Positions 9,218 through 17,495 are shown, numbered from the stretch's first letter. The stretch is 44,241 bases of DNA from JAURVT01 sp049059935 (GCF_049059935.1 NZ_JBMGQR010000032.1:1-44241); one strand, 5' to 3'. Made by a program: numbers and translations. Notes: generated by a model from the sequence alone, not told the origin.

Positions 9218-9715
9218 TCAGGCCGCCTCGGCGCGTTGGTCGGCGCCGGCCTCGGCCTGGGCCGCCCGGTTGGCGGTGACGATGCGCATCGCGACGATCG
9301 CGAGCACCGACAGGTGCCCGACGACCAGCGCGGTGGCATGGTCGACGACGCCGGCGATGACGCGCTGGAGGTGCCCCGCGGTGCCCGCCAGGCCCTCGAC
9401 GTCGATCGCCTCGGGCTGGTAGACCGCGACCACCCAGATGGCGCCGACCATGAGCAGCGGCGGCATCACGCCGGGCGCGAAGAGCGAGCGGACGTCGGCG
9501 GCCATCGCGGCGGTGACGGTGACCATCACGAAGCCGATGCCGAAGACGACGCCCAGCGAGCCGGTGGTGGCGACGGTGAGCCAGGTGACGAGCGCCTGCC
9601 CGGCGAGGGCGCACGCGACGACGGTCCCCGTGGACAGGTCTCGCTCGGCGAGACCGGCCAGCGGGGATCGCTGGGTGAGAGTCTCCCAGTGCTCCACAGG
9701 GCGAACGTAGGTCAC
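9218..9715 (-). CDS. DUF6542-type membrane protein
   Basis: A 165-residue protein with four hydrophobic segments, near residues 30-50, 52-70, 80-97 and 128-148. The N-terminus is short and soluble, and the Ala/Glu-rich C-terminus is probably cytoplasmic. The layout and its position after rmuC fit the actinobacterial DUF6542 family, whose function is unknown. It starts at a GTG 9 bases after the rmuC stop, so the two are probably one transcript. No catalytic motif was recognised. Confidence 0.7.
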   Translation of the reverse strand: MTYVRPVEHWETLTQRSPLAGLAERDLSTGTVVACALAGQALVTWLTVATTGSLGVVFGIGFVMVTVTAAMAADVRSLFAPGVMPPLLMVGAIWVVAVYQPEAIDVEGLAGTAGHLQRVIAGVVDHATALVVGHLSVLAIVAMRIVTANRAAQAEAGADQRAEAA

Positions 9716-9724
9716 GACGCGCCC

Positions 9725-10888
9725 CTAGACCGCGCGCCGCGCCGCGGACGCCGGGCCCGACGCGTCGGCCTCGGTGACCTCGTCGGACAGCGTGGGTGGC
9801 AGGACGTCGGCGAGCTCGGGGGCGGTGAGCGGCCGGACCGTGCGCTCCACGGGCGCGATCGGGGCCAGCGGCTCGTCGGAGACGTCCAGCTCGGCGAGCC
9901 TGCGGGCCGACACCATGACCCGGCTCTCGATCGAGGCGACGGCGCTGTTGTAGCTGGACACGGCGCTGCCCAGGGAGCGGCCGACCTTGTCGAGGTGGGT
10001 GCCTGCTGTGCCCAGACGCTCGTACAGGTCGCGGGCGAGGCGGTGGATCTCGCGGGCGTTGTCGGCCAGACGGGCCTGCGTCCAGGCGTGGGCGACGGTG
10101 CGCAGCAGGGCGATCAGCGTGGTGGGCGTGGCGAGCACGACCTTCTGCGCCGCGGCGTGCTCGAGCAGCGCCCCGTCGGCCTCGAGCGCGGCGGACAGGA
10201 ACGACTCGCCGGGGACGAACAGGACGACGAACTCGGGCGTGTGGTCGAGCCGTCGCCAGTACCCCTTGGCGGCGAGCTGGTCGACGTGGGTGCGCAGCTG
10301 GCGGGCGTGGCGCGTGAGCTGCGCGGCGCGCTCGGCCTCGGACGTGGCCTCGCCCGCGTCGAGGAACGCGTCGAGCGGCACCTTGGAGTCGACGACCACC
10401 TTCCGGTCGCCGGCGAGGTGCACCACCATGTCGGGCCGCAGCAGCGCCCCGTCGTCGCCCTCGAGCGTGGCCTGCTCGGTGAAGTCGCACCGGTCGACCA
10501 GGCCGGCGAGCTCGACCGCGCGCCGCAGGTGCATCTCGCCCCAGCGTCCGCGGACCTGCGGACGCCGCAGGGCCGTGGCCAGGGACGCCGTCTCGCGTCG
10601 CAGCCCCTCGCCGGTGGCGCGGACGGCCTCGACCTGCTCGCGGAGCTGGGCGTGCCACTCGATGCGGCTCGACTCCAGCTGCCGCAACCTGGCGTCGAAG
10701 CGGTCGAGGCTCTCGCGCACGGGCGCGACGGCCTGGCTGGTGGCGGTGGCCGACAGGCTCATCTGGTCGGCGAACAGGCCGGCGTCGCCGGACGGCGCAC
10801 GCAGCAGCCTGGCGCCGAGGATCGCGCCGATCGCGAGCCCGGCCGCGAGGGCGAGCAGGGCGACGAGGAGGAGGGGAAGGACGTCCAT
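9725..10888 (-). CDS. rmuC: DNA recombination protein RmuC
   Basis: A 387-residue protein with an N-terminal membrane anchor (residues 4-24), a predicted coiled coil (about 55-100) and the RmuC nuclease-like core. The core includes RWGEMHLRRAVELAGL (115-130), RPDMVVHLAGDRKVVVDSKVPLDAFLDA (from 151, quoted as family landmark RPDMVV and DSKVPLDAF) and a C-terminal helical region. RmuC limits inversions between short inverted repeats and belongs to a PD-(D/E)XK-like nuclease superfamily. It heads a short operon with the DUF6542 gene. The C-terminal 40 residues are Ala/Pro-rich. Confidence 0.93.
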   Translation of the reverse strand: MDVLPLLLVALLALAAGLAIGAILGARLLRAPSGDAGLFADQMSLSATATSQAVAPVRESLDRFDARLRQLESSRIEWHAQLREQVEAVRATGEGLRRETASLATALRRPQVRGRWGEMHLRRAVELAGLVDRCDFTEQATLEGDDGALLRPDMVVHLAGDRKVVVDSKVPLDAFLDAGEATSEAERAAQLTRHARQLRTHVDQLAAKGYWRRLDHTPEFVVLFVPGESFLSAALEADGALLEHAAAQKVVLATPTTLIALLRTVAHAWTQARLADNAREIHRLARDLYERLGTAGTHLDKVGRSLGSAVSSYNSAVASIESRVMVSARRLAELDVSDEPLAPIAPVERTVRPLTAPELADVLPPTLSDEVTEADASGPASAARRAV

Positions 10889-10982
10889 GGCCCGACGGTG
10901 GCAGCCGGGTCCGACAGATTCGTCACGCCGGCCGCGGGAGAGGCGCCTGCCGCAACGGGTCCCGGCCTGGTTGGGTGGGGAC

Positions 10983-11564
10983 GTGGCCCCGTTCCCGGAC
11001 GTCCCACCGACGTCGTCGACGCGCGTCCGGCTGCGTCAGTTCACCGAGGCGGACGCGCCGCGCGTCCTCGACCTGCACAGCCGGATCGAGGTGGTGCGGT
11101 GGCTCGACGACCCGCCGTTCGACCTGCAGGTCTCGCTCGGCGACGCCGTCGCGTGGATCGACCGCGCCCACACCCTGCAGATCACCGACCCCCGCTGCGG
11201 GGTCTGGGCGGTCGAGGTGGTCGCGACGGGCGTCGTCGCCGGCACCGCGCTCCTGGCGCCGGTGCCGAACGACCCCGAGGAGCACCGGCAGATCGGCTGG
11301 CACCTGCACCCGGACTCCGTGGGGCACGGGTACGCCACCGACGCGGCGCTCGCCGTCCGCGACCACGCGTTCGCCTGCGGTCTCGACGAGGTGCTCGTGA
11401 TGATGTACCCGCACAACGCGCCCTCGGCGTCGGTCGCGCGCCGGATCGGCCTGACCGAACACGGCGTGCGCCCCGACCCCTACTACTCGGGCGAGTCCCT
11501 CATGTTCTCCATGACGCGAGGCGAGCACGAGGCGCTGGTCGGGGGAGCGGGCACCCACCCGTAG
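10983..11564 (+). CDS. GNAT family N-acetyltransferase (RimJ/RimL-like)
   Basis: About 193 residues of an acetyl-CoA-dependent N-acetyltransferase of the Acetyltransf_3 type. RVRLRQFTEADAPRVLDLHS is the typical first strand and helix. IGWHLHPDSVGHGYATDAA contains the acetyl-CoA pyrophosphate loop (Q/R-x-x-G-x-G/A equivalent: SVGHGYA). SVARRIGLTEHGVR matches the S-x-x-x-x-x-x-G-F/L motif. The GTG at 10983 is the preferred start because it directly precedes the conserved fold; upstream in-frame sequence runs antisense through rmuC. Its TAG stop forms part of the likely -10 element of ychF. Substrate unknown. Confidence 0.82.
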   Translation: MAPFPDVPPTSSTRVRLRQFTEADAPRVLDLHSRIEVVRWLDDPPFDLQVSLGDAVAWIDRAHTLQITDPRCGVWAVEVVATGVVAGTALLAPVPNDPEEHRQIGWHLHPDSVGHGYATDAALAVRDHAFACGLDEVLVMMYPHNAPSASVARRIGLTEHGVRPDPYYSGESLMFSMTRGEHEALVGGAGTHP

Positions 11565-11567
11565 GCT
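11562..11567 (+). promoter_or_regulatory. -10 element TAGGCT for ychF
   Basis: TAGGCT overlaps the stop codon of the acetyltransferase and ends 8 bases before the ychF GTG. Confidence 0.4.
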
Positions 11568-11575
11568 TGCCTCTC

Positions 11576-12649
11576 GTGGCACTCTCCATCGGCATCGTCG
11601 GGCTCCCCAACGCGGGCAAGTCCACCCTGTTCAACGCGCTCACCCGCAACGACGTCCTCGCGGCGAACTACCCGTTCGCGACGATCGAGCCCAACGTCGG
11701 CGTGGTCGGCGTCCCCGACTCGCGGCTCGGGGTCCTCGCCGAGCTGTTCGGGTCGGCCAAGGAGCTGCCCGCCACGGTGCAGTTCGTCGACATCGCGGGC
11801 ATCGTCAAGGGCGCGTCGGAGGGCGAGGGCCTGGGCAACAAGTTCCTCTCGCACATCCGCGACTCCGACGCGATCTGCCAGGTGACCCGCGTGTTCCGCG
11901 ACGAGGACGTCACCCACGTCGACGGCAAGGTCTCGCCCAAGGACGACATCGAGACCATCTCCACCGAGATGATCCTCGCCGACCTGCAGACCATCGAGAA
12001 CGCGCTGCCCCGGCTCGAGAAGGACTCGCGCAAGGACAAGTCGCTCGTCGCCACCGTCACCGCGGTGCAGCAGGCCAAGGAGGTGCTCGACGGCGGCACC
12101 GGCGTCTTCGCCGCCGGCCTCGACCGCGAGCCGCTGCGCGACCTGCACCTGCTCAGCGCCAAGCCGCTAATCTACGTCTTCAACTGCGACAACGACGAGC
12201 TGTCGGACGAGTCGCTCAAGCAGCAGATGCGCGACCTCGTCGCGCCGGCCGAGGCGATCTTCCTCGACGCCAAGCTCGAGTCCGAGCTCGTCGAGCTCGA
12301 GGACGACGAGGCCCGCGAGATGCTCACCGAGATGGGTGTCGACGAGCCCGGCCTCGACGTCCTCGCCCGCGTCGGCTTCGACACCCTCGGCCTGCAGACC
12401 TACCTCACCGCGGGCCCCAAGGAGTCGCGCGCGTGGACGGTGAAGAAGGGTGCGACGGCCCCGCAGGCCGCGGGCGTCATCCACACCGACTTCGAGCGCG
12501 GCTTCATCAAGGCTGAGATCGTCTCCTTCGACGACCTCGTCGCCGCCGGCTCCATGGCCAAGGCCAAGGAGGCGGGCAAGGTCCGCATGGAGGGCAAGGA
12601 CTACGTCATGGCCGACGGCGACGTGGTGGAGTTCCGCTTCAACGTCTGA
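11576..12649 (+). CDS. ychF: Redox-regulated ATPase YchF (OLA1 family)
   Basis: A 357-residue Obg-like P-loop protein. The G1 motif GLPNAGKST is at residues 9-17, G3 is in VDIAGIVKGASEGEGLGNKFL, and the nucleotide-specificity motif is the non-canonical type expected for YchF, which prefers ATP over GTP. A coiled-coil insertion and a C-terminal TGS domain (about 275-357, including TVKKGATAPQAAGVIHTDF) are present. YchF associates with ribosomes and with the oxidative-stress response. The GTG start at 11576 gives the standard family length. Confidence 0.96.
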   Translation: MALSIGIVGLPNAGKSTLFNALTRNDVLAANYPFATIEPNVGVVGVPDSRLGVLAELFGSAKELPATVQFVDIAGIVKGASEGEGLGNKFLSHIRDSDAICQVTRVFRDEDVTHVDGKVSPKDDIETISTEMILADLQTIENALPRLEKDSRKDKSLVATVTAVQQAKEVLDGGTGVFAAGLDREPLRDLHLLSAKPLIYVFNCDNDELSDESLKQQMRDLVAPAEAIFLDAKLESELVELEDDEAREMLTEMGVDEPGLDVLARVGFDTLGLQTYLTAGPKESRAWTVKKGATAPQAAGVIHTDFERGFIKAEIVSFDDLVAAGSMAKAKEAGKVRMEGKDYVMADGDVVEFRFNV

Positions 12650-12671
12650 CGGTCGGGCGTCGCAGGGCTGT

Positions 12672-12685
12672 CCACCTCCCGGTGG
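12672..12685 (+). terminator. Short GC-rich hairpin after ychF
   Basis: CCACC, loop TCCC, GGTGG lies 23 bases after the ychF stop. There is no U tract, so termination is only a possibility. Confidence 0.25.
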
Positions 12686-12691
12686 CCGTCC

Positions 12692-12697
12692 TACGCT
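12692..12697 (+). promoter_or_regulatory. -10 element TACGCT for pentapeptide-DinB gene, leaderless
   Basis: TACGCT ends 5 bases before the ATG at 12703. Confidence 0.45.
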
Positions 12698-12702
12698 GAG
12701 CC

Positions 12703-13431
12703 ATGGGCACCGAGCCGCAGGAGTTCAGGGGCCGCGACCTGCGCGGCGCCCGCTTCGTCGACTCCGACCTGTCCGGCGTGACGATGCGCGGCGTGGCGGT
12801 GGCCGGCATGGAGGTCGAGTCCCCCTGGCTGTTCGAGGCCGGGGAGCTCACGGTCAACGGGGTCAACGTCGTGGCGTACGTTGACGCCGAGCTCGACCGC
12901 CGGTTCCCCGGGCGGGAGCTGCGCGGCGCGACCACGCCCGACGGCATGCGCGAGGCGTGGGCGGCACTTCAGCGCACCTGGGCGGCGACGCTGGACCGGG
13001 CCGCGGGCCTGCCGGACGGGACCGTCGACGCGTCCGTCGGCGGCGAGTGGTCGTTCGCGCAGACCCTGCGCCACCTGGTGATGGCCACCGACATGTGGCT
13101 GGGACGTGGCGTGCTGCGGCTCGAGCAGCCGTTCCACCCCTTCGGGCTGGCCGACCACAGCATGGCCGAGGACGGCGAGGACATGTCGGTGTTCTCGGCC
13201 GACGTCCCGACCTGGTCCGAGGTGCTCGCCGCCCGCGCCGACCGGGTCGCGATGGTCCACGAGTTCCTCGAGACCGTCACCGCCGACGTGCTGGCCGAGG
13301 AGCGGCCCAACCCGCACGACCCGGCCCACCCCGAGACCGTCCGGCAGTGCCTCGGGACGATCCTCGAGGAGGAGTGGGAGCACCATCGCTACGCCGTGCG
13401 CGACCTCGACGCCCTGGAGTCGCGGCGCTGA
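12703..13431 (+). CDS. Pentapeptide-repeat and DinB-like domain protein
   Basis: A 242-residue soluble protein. The first 45 residues contain a few pentapeptide units (DLRGARFVDSDLSGVTMRGV). The remainder resembles the DinB/YfiT four-helix bundle: WAALQRTWAATLD, EWSFAQTLRHLVMATDMWLGR with a potential metal-ligand histidine, and EEEWEHHRYAVRDLDAL with a histidine pair. DinB-like proteins include thiol S-transferases, among them mycothiol-dependent ones, and enzymes of unknown role. A DinB_2 protein in a mycothiol-producing lineage could be a mycothiol transferase, but that is speculation. It is followed by the structured leader of the GGDEF-EAL gene. Confidence 0.75.
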   Translation: MGTEPQEFRGRDLRGARFVDSDLSGVTMRGVAVAGMEVESPWLFEAGELTVNGVNVVAYVDAELDRRFPGRELRGATTPDGMREAWAALQRTWAATLDRAAGLPDGTVDASVGGEWSFAQTLRHLVMATDMWLGRGVLRLEQPFHPFGLADHSMAEDGEDMSVFSADVPTWSEVLAARADRVAMVHEFLETVTADVLAEERPNPHDPAHPETVRQCLGTILEEEWEHHRYAVRDLDALESRR

Positions 13432-13585
13432 GAGGCAGCCCGGACAGGTCCGGGCAAATGCCCCGACGTGGGAGCGGGCATCCCGAAACCGCGGTGAGAT
13501 GTCTCAGATCACACCGCGCTCGGTCGATCAGGTCCCTGACACCAGAGGGGTCTGGTGCGGTGCGGGGACTCGAGGGGAGAGCGCC
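13432..13585 (+). other. Highly structured 5' leader of the GGDEF-EAL gene
   Basis: This 154-base gap holds four successive hairpins. They are GCCCGGAC/GTCCGGGC with a 2-base loop (13438-13455), TGCCC/GGGCA (13459-13463/13476-13480), CGCGGTG/CACCGCG (13490-13496/13512-13518) and ACCAGA/TCTGGT with a GGGG loop (13541-13556). A Shine-Dalgarno-like GAGGGGAGA sits at 13572-13580 just before the ATG. The first hairpin could instead terminate the upstream gene. No known riboswitch consensus was recognised. Confidence 0.45.
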
Positions 13586-15562
13586 ATGGCTCGAGGTACC
13601 CGCGTGGGACGACGGGCAGGCCGACTGTTCGCGCTCTACACGCTGGCGAGCCTGGTGCCGGTGCTCGTGCTCGGCGGGGTGCTCGTGCACGGGTACGAGG
13701 GCGACGGCGAGCGTCACGCACTCGAGCAGGGACGCGCGCAGGCCGAGGTCATCGAGCAGATGGCCGTCGGTCCGGCCCTGAAGGGCGCCGATCCCGCCCT
13801 CGACCTCTCCGAGGTGCAGCGGACCGCCCTCTGGTCGGCCACGGACCTCGCGGTCTTCCACGGGTCGGTGGCCCGCCTACGCGTCATCGGGTTCGACGGT
13901 CGCATCGCCTTCTCCGACGACGGCACCGCCACGGGTCGCTACGACACCACCTCGCCCGCCTTCACCCGCGCGCTGGAGGGGAGCCCGGTCGCCGAGCTGG
14001 TCGCCGGCACCGACGGCAACCCCACCACCATCGGCGTCCTGCAGCCCATCGTCACCGAGGCCACCGGGCAGGCCGTGGGCATCCTCGAGGTCCAGCTGCC
14101 GTACCAGGACATCGCCGCGACCGTCGCCGAGAACGAGCGGGCCGCCTTCGTCCGGCTCGGCCTCGGGCTCCTGGCGCTCTACCTCGTGCTCGCGGCGATC
14201 TCGTGGTGGACCACCCGCGCCCTGGCCCGCCGGGCCGCCGACCACGAGCACCTGGCCATGCACGACTCCCTGACCGGGCTGCCCAACCGCGCCAAGTTCC
14301 AGAGGCTCGCCGCGCACGCGCTCGACGCCAGCTCGCCGACCCGCAAGGGCGGGCTCGTCCTGATCGACCTCAACCGGTTCAAGGAGGTCAACGACACGAT
14401 GGGCCACCACGCCGGCGACGAGCTGCTGCAGATCATCGGGCGTCGTCTGGCCGGGGCCTTCCGGTCCGACGACGTCGTCGCGCGACTGGGCGGAGACGAG
14501 TTCGCCGTCCTGCTGCGCACCGTCCGCGACGAGGACCAGGCCATGACCCTGCTGGAGCGCGCGAGGGAGCGGGTCCGCGCCGACATCGTCCTCGACGGCG
14601 TCACGGTGCAGATCGACGCCAGCCTCGGGCTGTGCCTGTTCCCCGACGACGCGGTGACCGTCGAGGAGCTGCTCCAACACGCCGACGCCGCCATGTACGA
14701 GGGCAAGCGGGGGCCGTCCAACGTCGTCCGCTACCAGTCGACCACGGCCCGTCCCGACAGCTCGTCGCTGATCCTGCAGCGCGAGATCGCCCAGGCGATC
14801 GCCGAGGACCAGCTGTTCCTGGAGTACCAGCCCAAGATCGAGCTCGGGACCGGCGGCGTCGTCGGCGTCGAGGCACTGGTGCGCTGGCAGCACCCGGTGC
14901 GGGGACGCGTCGGTCCGGACGCGTTCGTGCCGGTCGCCGAGCGGTCGCAGCAGATCGACCAGCTCACCCGGTGGGTCGTCGACGCGGCGCTGCGCGACTG
15001 CGCGTCGTGGCGCGCGCTGGGCGCGGACTGGACGGTCGCGGTCAACGTCTCGGCCCGCAACCTCGGGTCGCCGTCGTTCGTCGAGCAGGTGCTCGGCGCG
15101 CTCGCGGCGCACGACGTCCCGCCCGACCAGCTCGTCCTCGAGATCACCGAGACCGCGGTCCCGTTCGACAGCGCCGTGCTCCGCAGCGTCGTGGTGGCGC
15201 TGGAGGAGGCTCGTGTCAGGGTCTCGCTGGACGACTTCGGGGCCGGCGTGACGAACCTCGCCCAGCTCCGCACCGTGCCGTTCTCCGAGCTCAAGATCGA
15301 CCGCCAGTTCGTCGACCGGCTCGACCAGGTCCCCGCCAACGCCGCGATCGTCTCGTCGCTGATCGAGATGGGCCACCGGGTGGGCTGCACCGTCGTCGCG
15401 GAGGGCGTCGAGACCGCCGAGGTGGCGGCCTGGCTCGCCGACCGGGGCTGCGACCTCGGCCAGGGGTACCACTGGATGCGTCCGCGTCCGTGGCGCGACG
15501 TGCTGGACGACGCTCCCCGGCCGGCGGCCGGTGCCGGCCTCGTCACGAGCGAGTCGTCGTGA
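13586..15562 (+). CDS. Membrane diguanylate cyclase/phosphodiesterase (GGDEF-EAL)
   Basis: A 658-residue c-di-GMP enzyme. Transmembrane segment 1 (about 14-37) and segment 2 (about 188-208) enclose a 150-residue extracytoplasmic sensor domain. The GGDEF domain follows, with an intact GGDEF at 302-306 and an RxxD inhibitory site (RSDD, 293-296) correctly placed five residues upstream. The EAL domain has EAL at 429-431, an Asn in NVSARN, a Glu in LEITETA, DDFG at 549-552, Lys in LKIDRQF and AEGVET at 605-610. Both active sites therefore look complete. The ATG at 13586 has a good ribosome binding site. The stop overlaps the start of a solute-binding lipoprotein gene, suggesting that the two proteins act as a sensory pair. 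Confidence 0.93.
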   Translation: MARGTRVGRRAGRLFALYTLASLVPVLVLGGVLVHGYEGDGERHALEQGRAQAEVIEQMAVGPALKGADPALDLSEVQRTALWSATDLAVFHGSVARLRVIGFDGRIAFSDDGTATGRYDTTSPAFTRALEGSPVAELVAGTDGNPTTIGVLQPIVTEATGQAVGILEVQLPYQDIAATVAENERAAFVRLGLGLLALYLVLAAISWWTTRALARRAADHEHLAMHDSLTGLPNRAKFQRLAAHALDASSPTRKGGLVLIDLNRFKEVNDTMGHHAGDELLQIIGRRLAGAFRSDDVVARLGGDEFAVLLRTVRDEDQAMTLLERARERVRADIVLDGVTVQIDASLGLCLFPDDAVTVEELLQHADAAMYEGKRGPSNVVRYQSTTARPDSSSLILQREIAQAIAEDQLFLEYQPKIELGTGGVVGVEALVRWQHPVRGRVGPDAFVPVAERSQQIDQLTRWVVDAALRDCASWRALGADWTVAVNVSARNLGSPSFVEQVLGALAAHDVPPDQLVLEITETAVPFDSAVLRSVVVALEEARVRVSLDDFGAGVTNLAQLRTVPFSELKIDRQFVDRLDQVPANAAIVSSLIEMGHRVGCTVVAEGVETAEVAAWLADRGCDLGQGYHWMRPRPWRDVLDDAPRPAAGAGLVTSESS

Positions 15563-16455
15563 GGCGCCGGACGGGCGTGCTGCTCGCGACGGTCGCCCTG
15601 GCGGTGGCGGCAGGGGTGAGCGGGTGCGGCGGACGCGCGACGAGCGCGCCGGCCGAGGAGGCCGGCGCACCCTCCGTCGACCAGGCCCTGCGCGGCCGGC
15701 TCCCGAGCGCGACCCGCGACCGCGGCGTCCTCGTCGTCGGCACCGACCCGTCCTACGCGCCCATGTCGTCCTTCGGCCGGGACGGCCGCACGATCGTGGG
15801 CATGGAGCCCGACCTCGCCGACGACCTCGGCGCCGTCCTCGGCCTCAAGGTGGAGGTCAGGCAGGTGCCGTTCGGCGAGGTGCTGCAGCAGGTGGACGAC
15901 GGGACCATCGACCTCGGCCTCACCGCCATGACCGACACGCCCGAGCGGGCCCAGCAGGTGGACTTCGTCGACTACTTCACCGCCGGCACCGCCATCCTCG
16001 TGCAGCGCGGCAACCCCGGGAGGATCGAGTCGCTCGACGACCTGTGCGGGGAGCCCGTCGCCATCGAGAAGGCCACCGTCCAGGCCGACCTGCTCGAGCG
16101 GCAGCAGGCCGGCTGCGGCAGCCGGCCGATCCGCGTCACCGAGTTCCCGACCAACTCCGACGCGCTCCTGCGTCTGCGCACGGGACGCACCACGGCGGTC
16201 CTCACCGACCTCCCGCCCGCGGCGCTGCTGGCCAAGGACCGACGCACCCGCGCCTTCTACGAGCTCGCCACCCCCGAGCAGTACGAGCCCGGCCTCTACG
16301 GCATCGCGATCGCCAAGGACGACGCCGCGCTGCGGTCGGTGGTCGCCGACGCGCTCGGGCAGCTGATCGACGACGGCCACTACGCCCGCACCCTGCGCCG
16401 CTGGGGCCTGACCGCCGGCGCCGTCAAAGAGGTGCAGGTCAACTCCGGCCGTTGA
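15559..16455 (+). CDS. Orphan extracellular solute-binding lipoprotein, SBP family 3
   Basis: A 298-residue lipoprotein. A basic N-terminus and hydrophobic stretch end in the lipobox VSGC with Cys23. The mature part has the family 3 (amino-acid/polar solute) fold: RGVLVVGTDPSYAPM (about 56-70), GMEPDLADDLGAVLGLKVEV (81-100), DGTIDLGLTAMTDTPERAQQVDF and a hinge/second lobe with GEPVAIEKATVQADLL. Its GTG start overlaps the stop of the GGDEF-EAL gene (GTGA). No permease or ATPase gene is adjacent; the next gene is a pseudouridine synthase. The likely role is ligand sensing for the c-di-GMP enzyme rather than transport, by analogy with NspS-MbaA. Ligand unknown. Confidence 0.88.
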   Translation: MRRRTGVLLATVALAVAAGVSGCGGRATSAPAEEAGAPSVDQALRGRLPSATRDRGVLVVGTDPSYAPMSSFGRDGRTIVGMEPDLADDLGAVLGLKVEVRQVPFGEVLQQVDDGTIDLGLTAMTDTPERAQQVDFVDYFTAGTAILVQRGNPGRIESLDDLCGEPVAIEKATVQADLLERQQAGCGSRPIRVTEFPTNSDALLRLRTGRTTAVLTDLPPAALLAKDRRTRAFYELATPEQYEPGLYGIAIAKDDAALRSVVADALGQLIDDGHYARTLRRWGLTAGAVKEVQVNSGR

Positions 16456-16457
16456 CA

Positions 16458-16516
16458 GATTCCCAGGTATACCTGGGAATCCGCGCCTGCCGCGGAGAAC
16501 TTCCCGGGTACCGGGA
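16458..16516. repeat. Intergenic palindromic element (three hairpins)
   Basis: The core at 16460-16479 is the perfect 20-base palindrome TTCCCAGGTATACCTGGGAA, extended by two more pairs to 16458-16481. It is followed by CCGCG/CGCGG (16481-16485/16491-16495) and TCCCGG-gta-CCGGGA (16502-16516). It lies directly after the lipoprotein stop and could act as a terminator. The core shares length and 7-2-7 geometry with elements at 34221, 34283, 41307 and 41873. Confidence 0.7.
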
Positions 16517-16562
16517 CAGGTTCCCGTGCCGAGTGGTGCCAGAGGTGCGGCGGCGCGCGGCC

Positions 16563-16568
16563 TAGCAT
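16563..16568 (+). promoter_or_regulatory. -10 element TAGCAT for pseudouridine synthase, leaderless
   Basis: TAGCAT ends 6 bases before the GTG start at 16575. Confidence 0.5.
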
Positions 16569-16574
16569 CGCCCC

Positions 16575-17495
16575 GTGCCTCCACGCTCCCCGCTGCCGCA
16601 GCGTCACGGCCTGGGGGCGGCCTGGCTGCGGACGCCCGATCGCGACCGTCCGCGTCCGGACCCCTGGCCGACGATGGGCGCGTGGCTGCGCGACCGGCTG
16701 CCCGAGCGCGTCGACGTCGCCGGGATGCTCGCCGACGGGCGGTTCGTCTACGCCGACCTCCGCGTGGTGCGCGAGGACGACCCGTACGGCCCGCACACGT
16801 TCGTCTGGTTCCACCGCGACCTGCGCGAGGAGGTGGAGGTGCCCGGTGAGCTGCGGGTGGTGCACCGCGACGAGCGGATCGTCGTGGTCGACAAGCCGGC
16901 GTTCCTGGCCACCATCCCGCGCGGCAACCACGTGCGGCAGAGCGTCGTGGTGCGTCTGCGCGACGAGCTGGGTCTGCCCGAGCTGTCGCCGCTGCACCGC
17001 CTCGACCGCGTGACGTCGGGCCTGCTGATGCTGGCCACCGAGCGACGGTGGCGCGGGCCGTACCAGTCGATGTTCGAGCACCGCGTCGTCCGCAAGACGT
17101 ACCGCGCGCTGGCGCCGTGGCGCGACGACCTGACGACGCCCGTCACCGTCCGCAACCACGTCCACAAGCCACGTGGGGTCTGGCAGGCCGAGGTGGTGCC
17201 GGACGCACCGGTCAACGCGGTGACCGACGTGGAGGTCGAGTCTCGGGTCGGCGACCTCGCCGTCTACCGCCTCACCCCGCACACCGGACGCACCCACCAG
17301 CTGCGCCTGCACCTGCACGGACTGGGTGTCCCCATCGTCGACGACCCGCTCTACCCCGAGGTCCTCGACGTCTCGGTCGACGACTTCAGCCGCCCGCTGC
17401 AGCTGCTCGCGAGCGAGCTCGCGTTCGCCGACCCCGTCGACGGCGCCGCGCGCGCGTTCGTCAGCACCCGGTCGCTCCCGCTCCCGCCCGCCTGA
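16575..17495 (+). CDS. RluA-family pseudouridine synthase
   Basis: A 306-residue RNA-modifying enzyme. The catalytic motif HRLDRVTSGLLML contains the invariant aspartate of the RluA family. Other landmarks are IVVVDKPAFLATIPRGNH (the KP motif), KTYRALAP, and TGRTHQLRLHLHGLGVPIVDDPLY. The N-terminal 95 residues do not look like a canonical S4 domain, so the enzyme is of the single-domain RluA/TruC sort with an extension. It converts uridine to pseudouridine in rRNA or tRNA; the target site cannot be read from the sequence. The GTG start is 6 bases after a -10 hexamer. Confidence 0.92.
   Translation: MPPRSPLPQRHGLGAAWLRTPDRDRPRPDPWPTMGAWLRDRLPERVDVAGMLADGRFVYADLRVVREDDPYGPHTFVWFHRDLREEVEVPGELRVVHRDERIVVVDKPAFLATIPRGNHVRQSVVVRLRDELGLPELSPLHRLDRVTSGLLMLATERRWRGPYQSMFEHRVVRKTYRALAPWRDDLTTPVTVRNHVHKPRGVWQAEVVPDAPVNAVTDVEVESRVGDLAVYRLTPHTGRTHQLRLHLHGLGVPIVDDPLYPEVLDVSVDDFSRPLQLLASELAFADPVDGAARAFVSTRSLPLPPA

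Noticed and set aside
13432..13585. Known c-di-GMP (GEMM) riboswitch in the leader
   Set aside because: The conserved GEMM landmarks around the two tetraloop/receptor stems could not be matched; only GGGCAAA is reminiscent. Kept as an unnamed structured leader.
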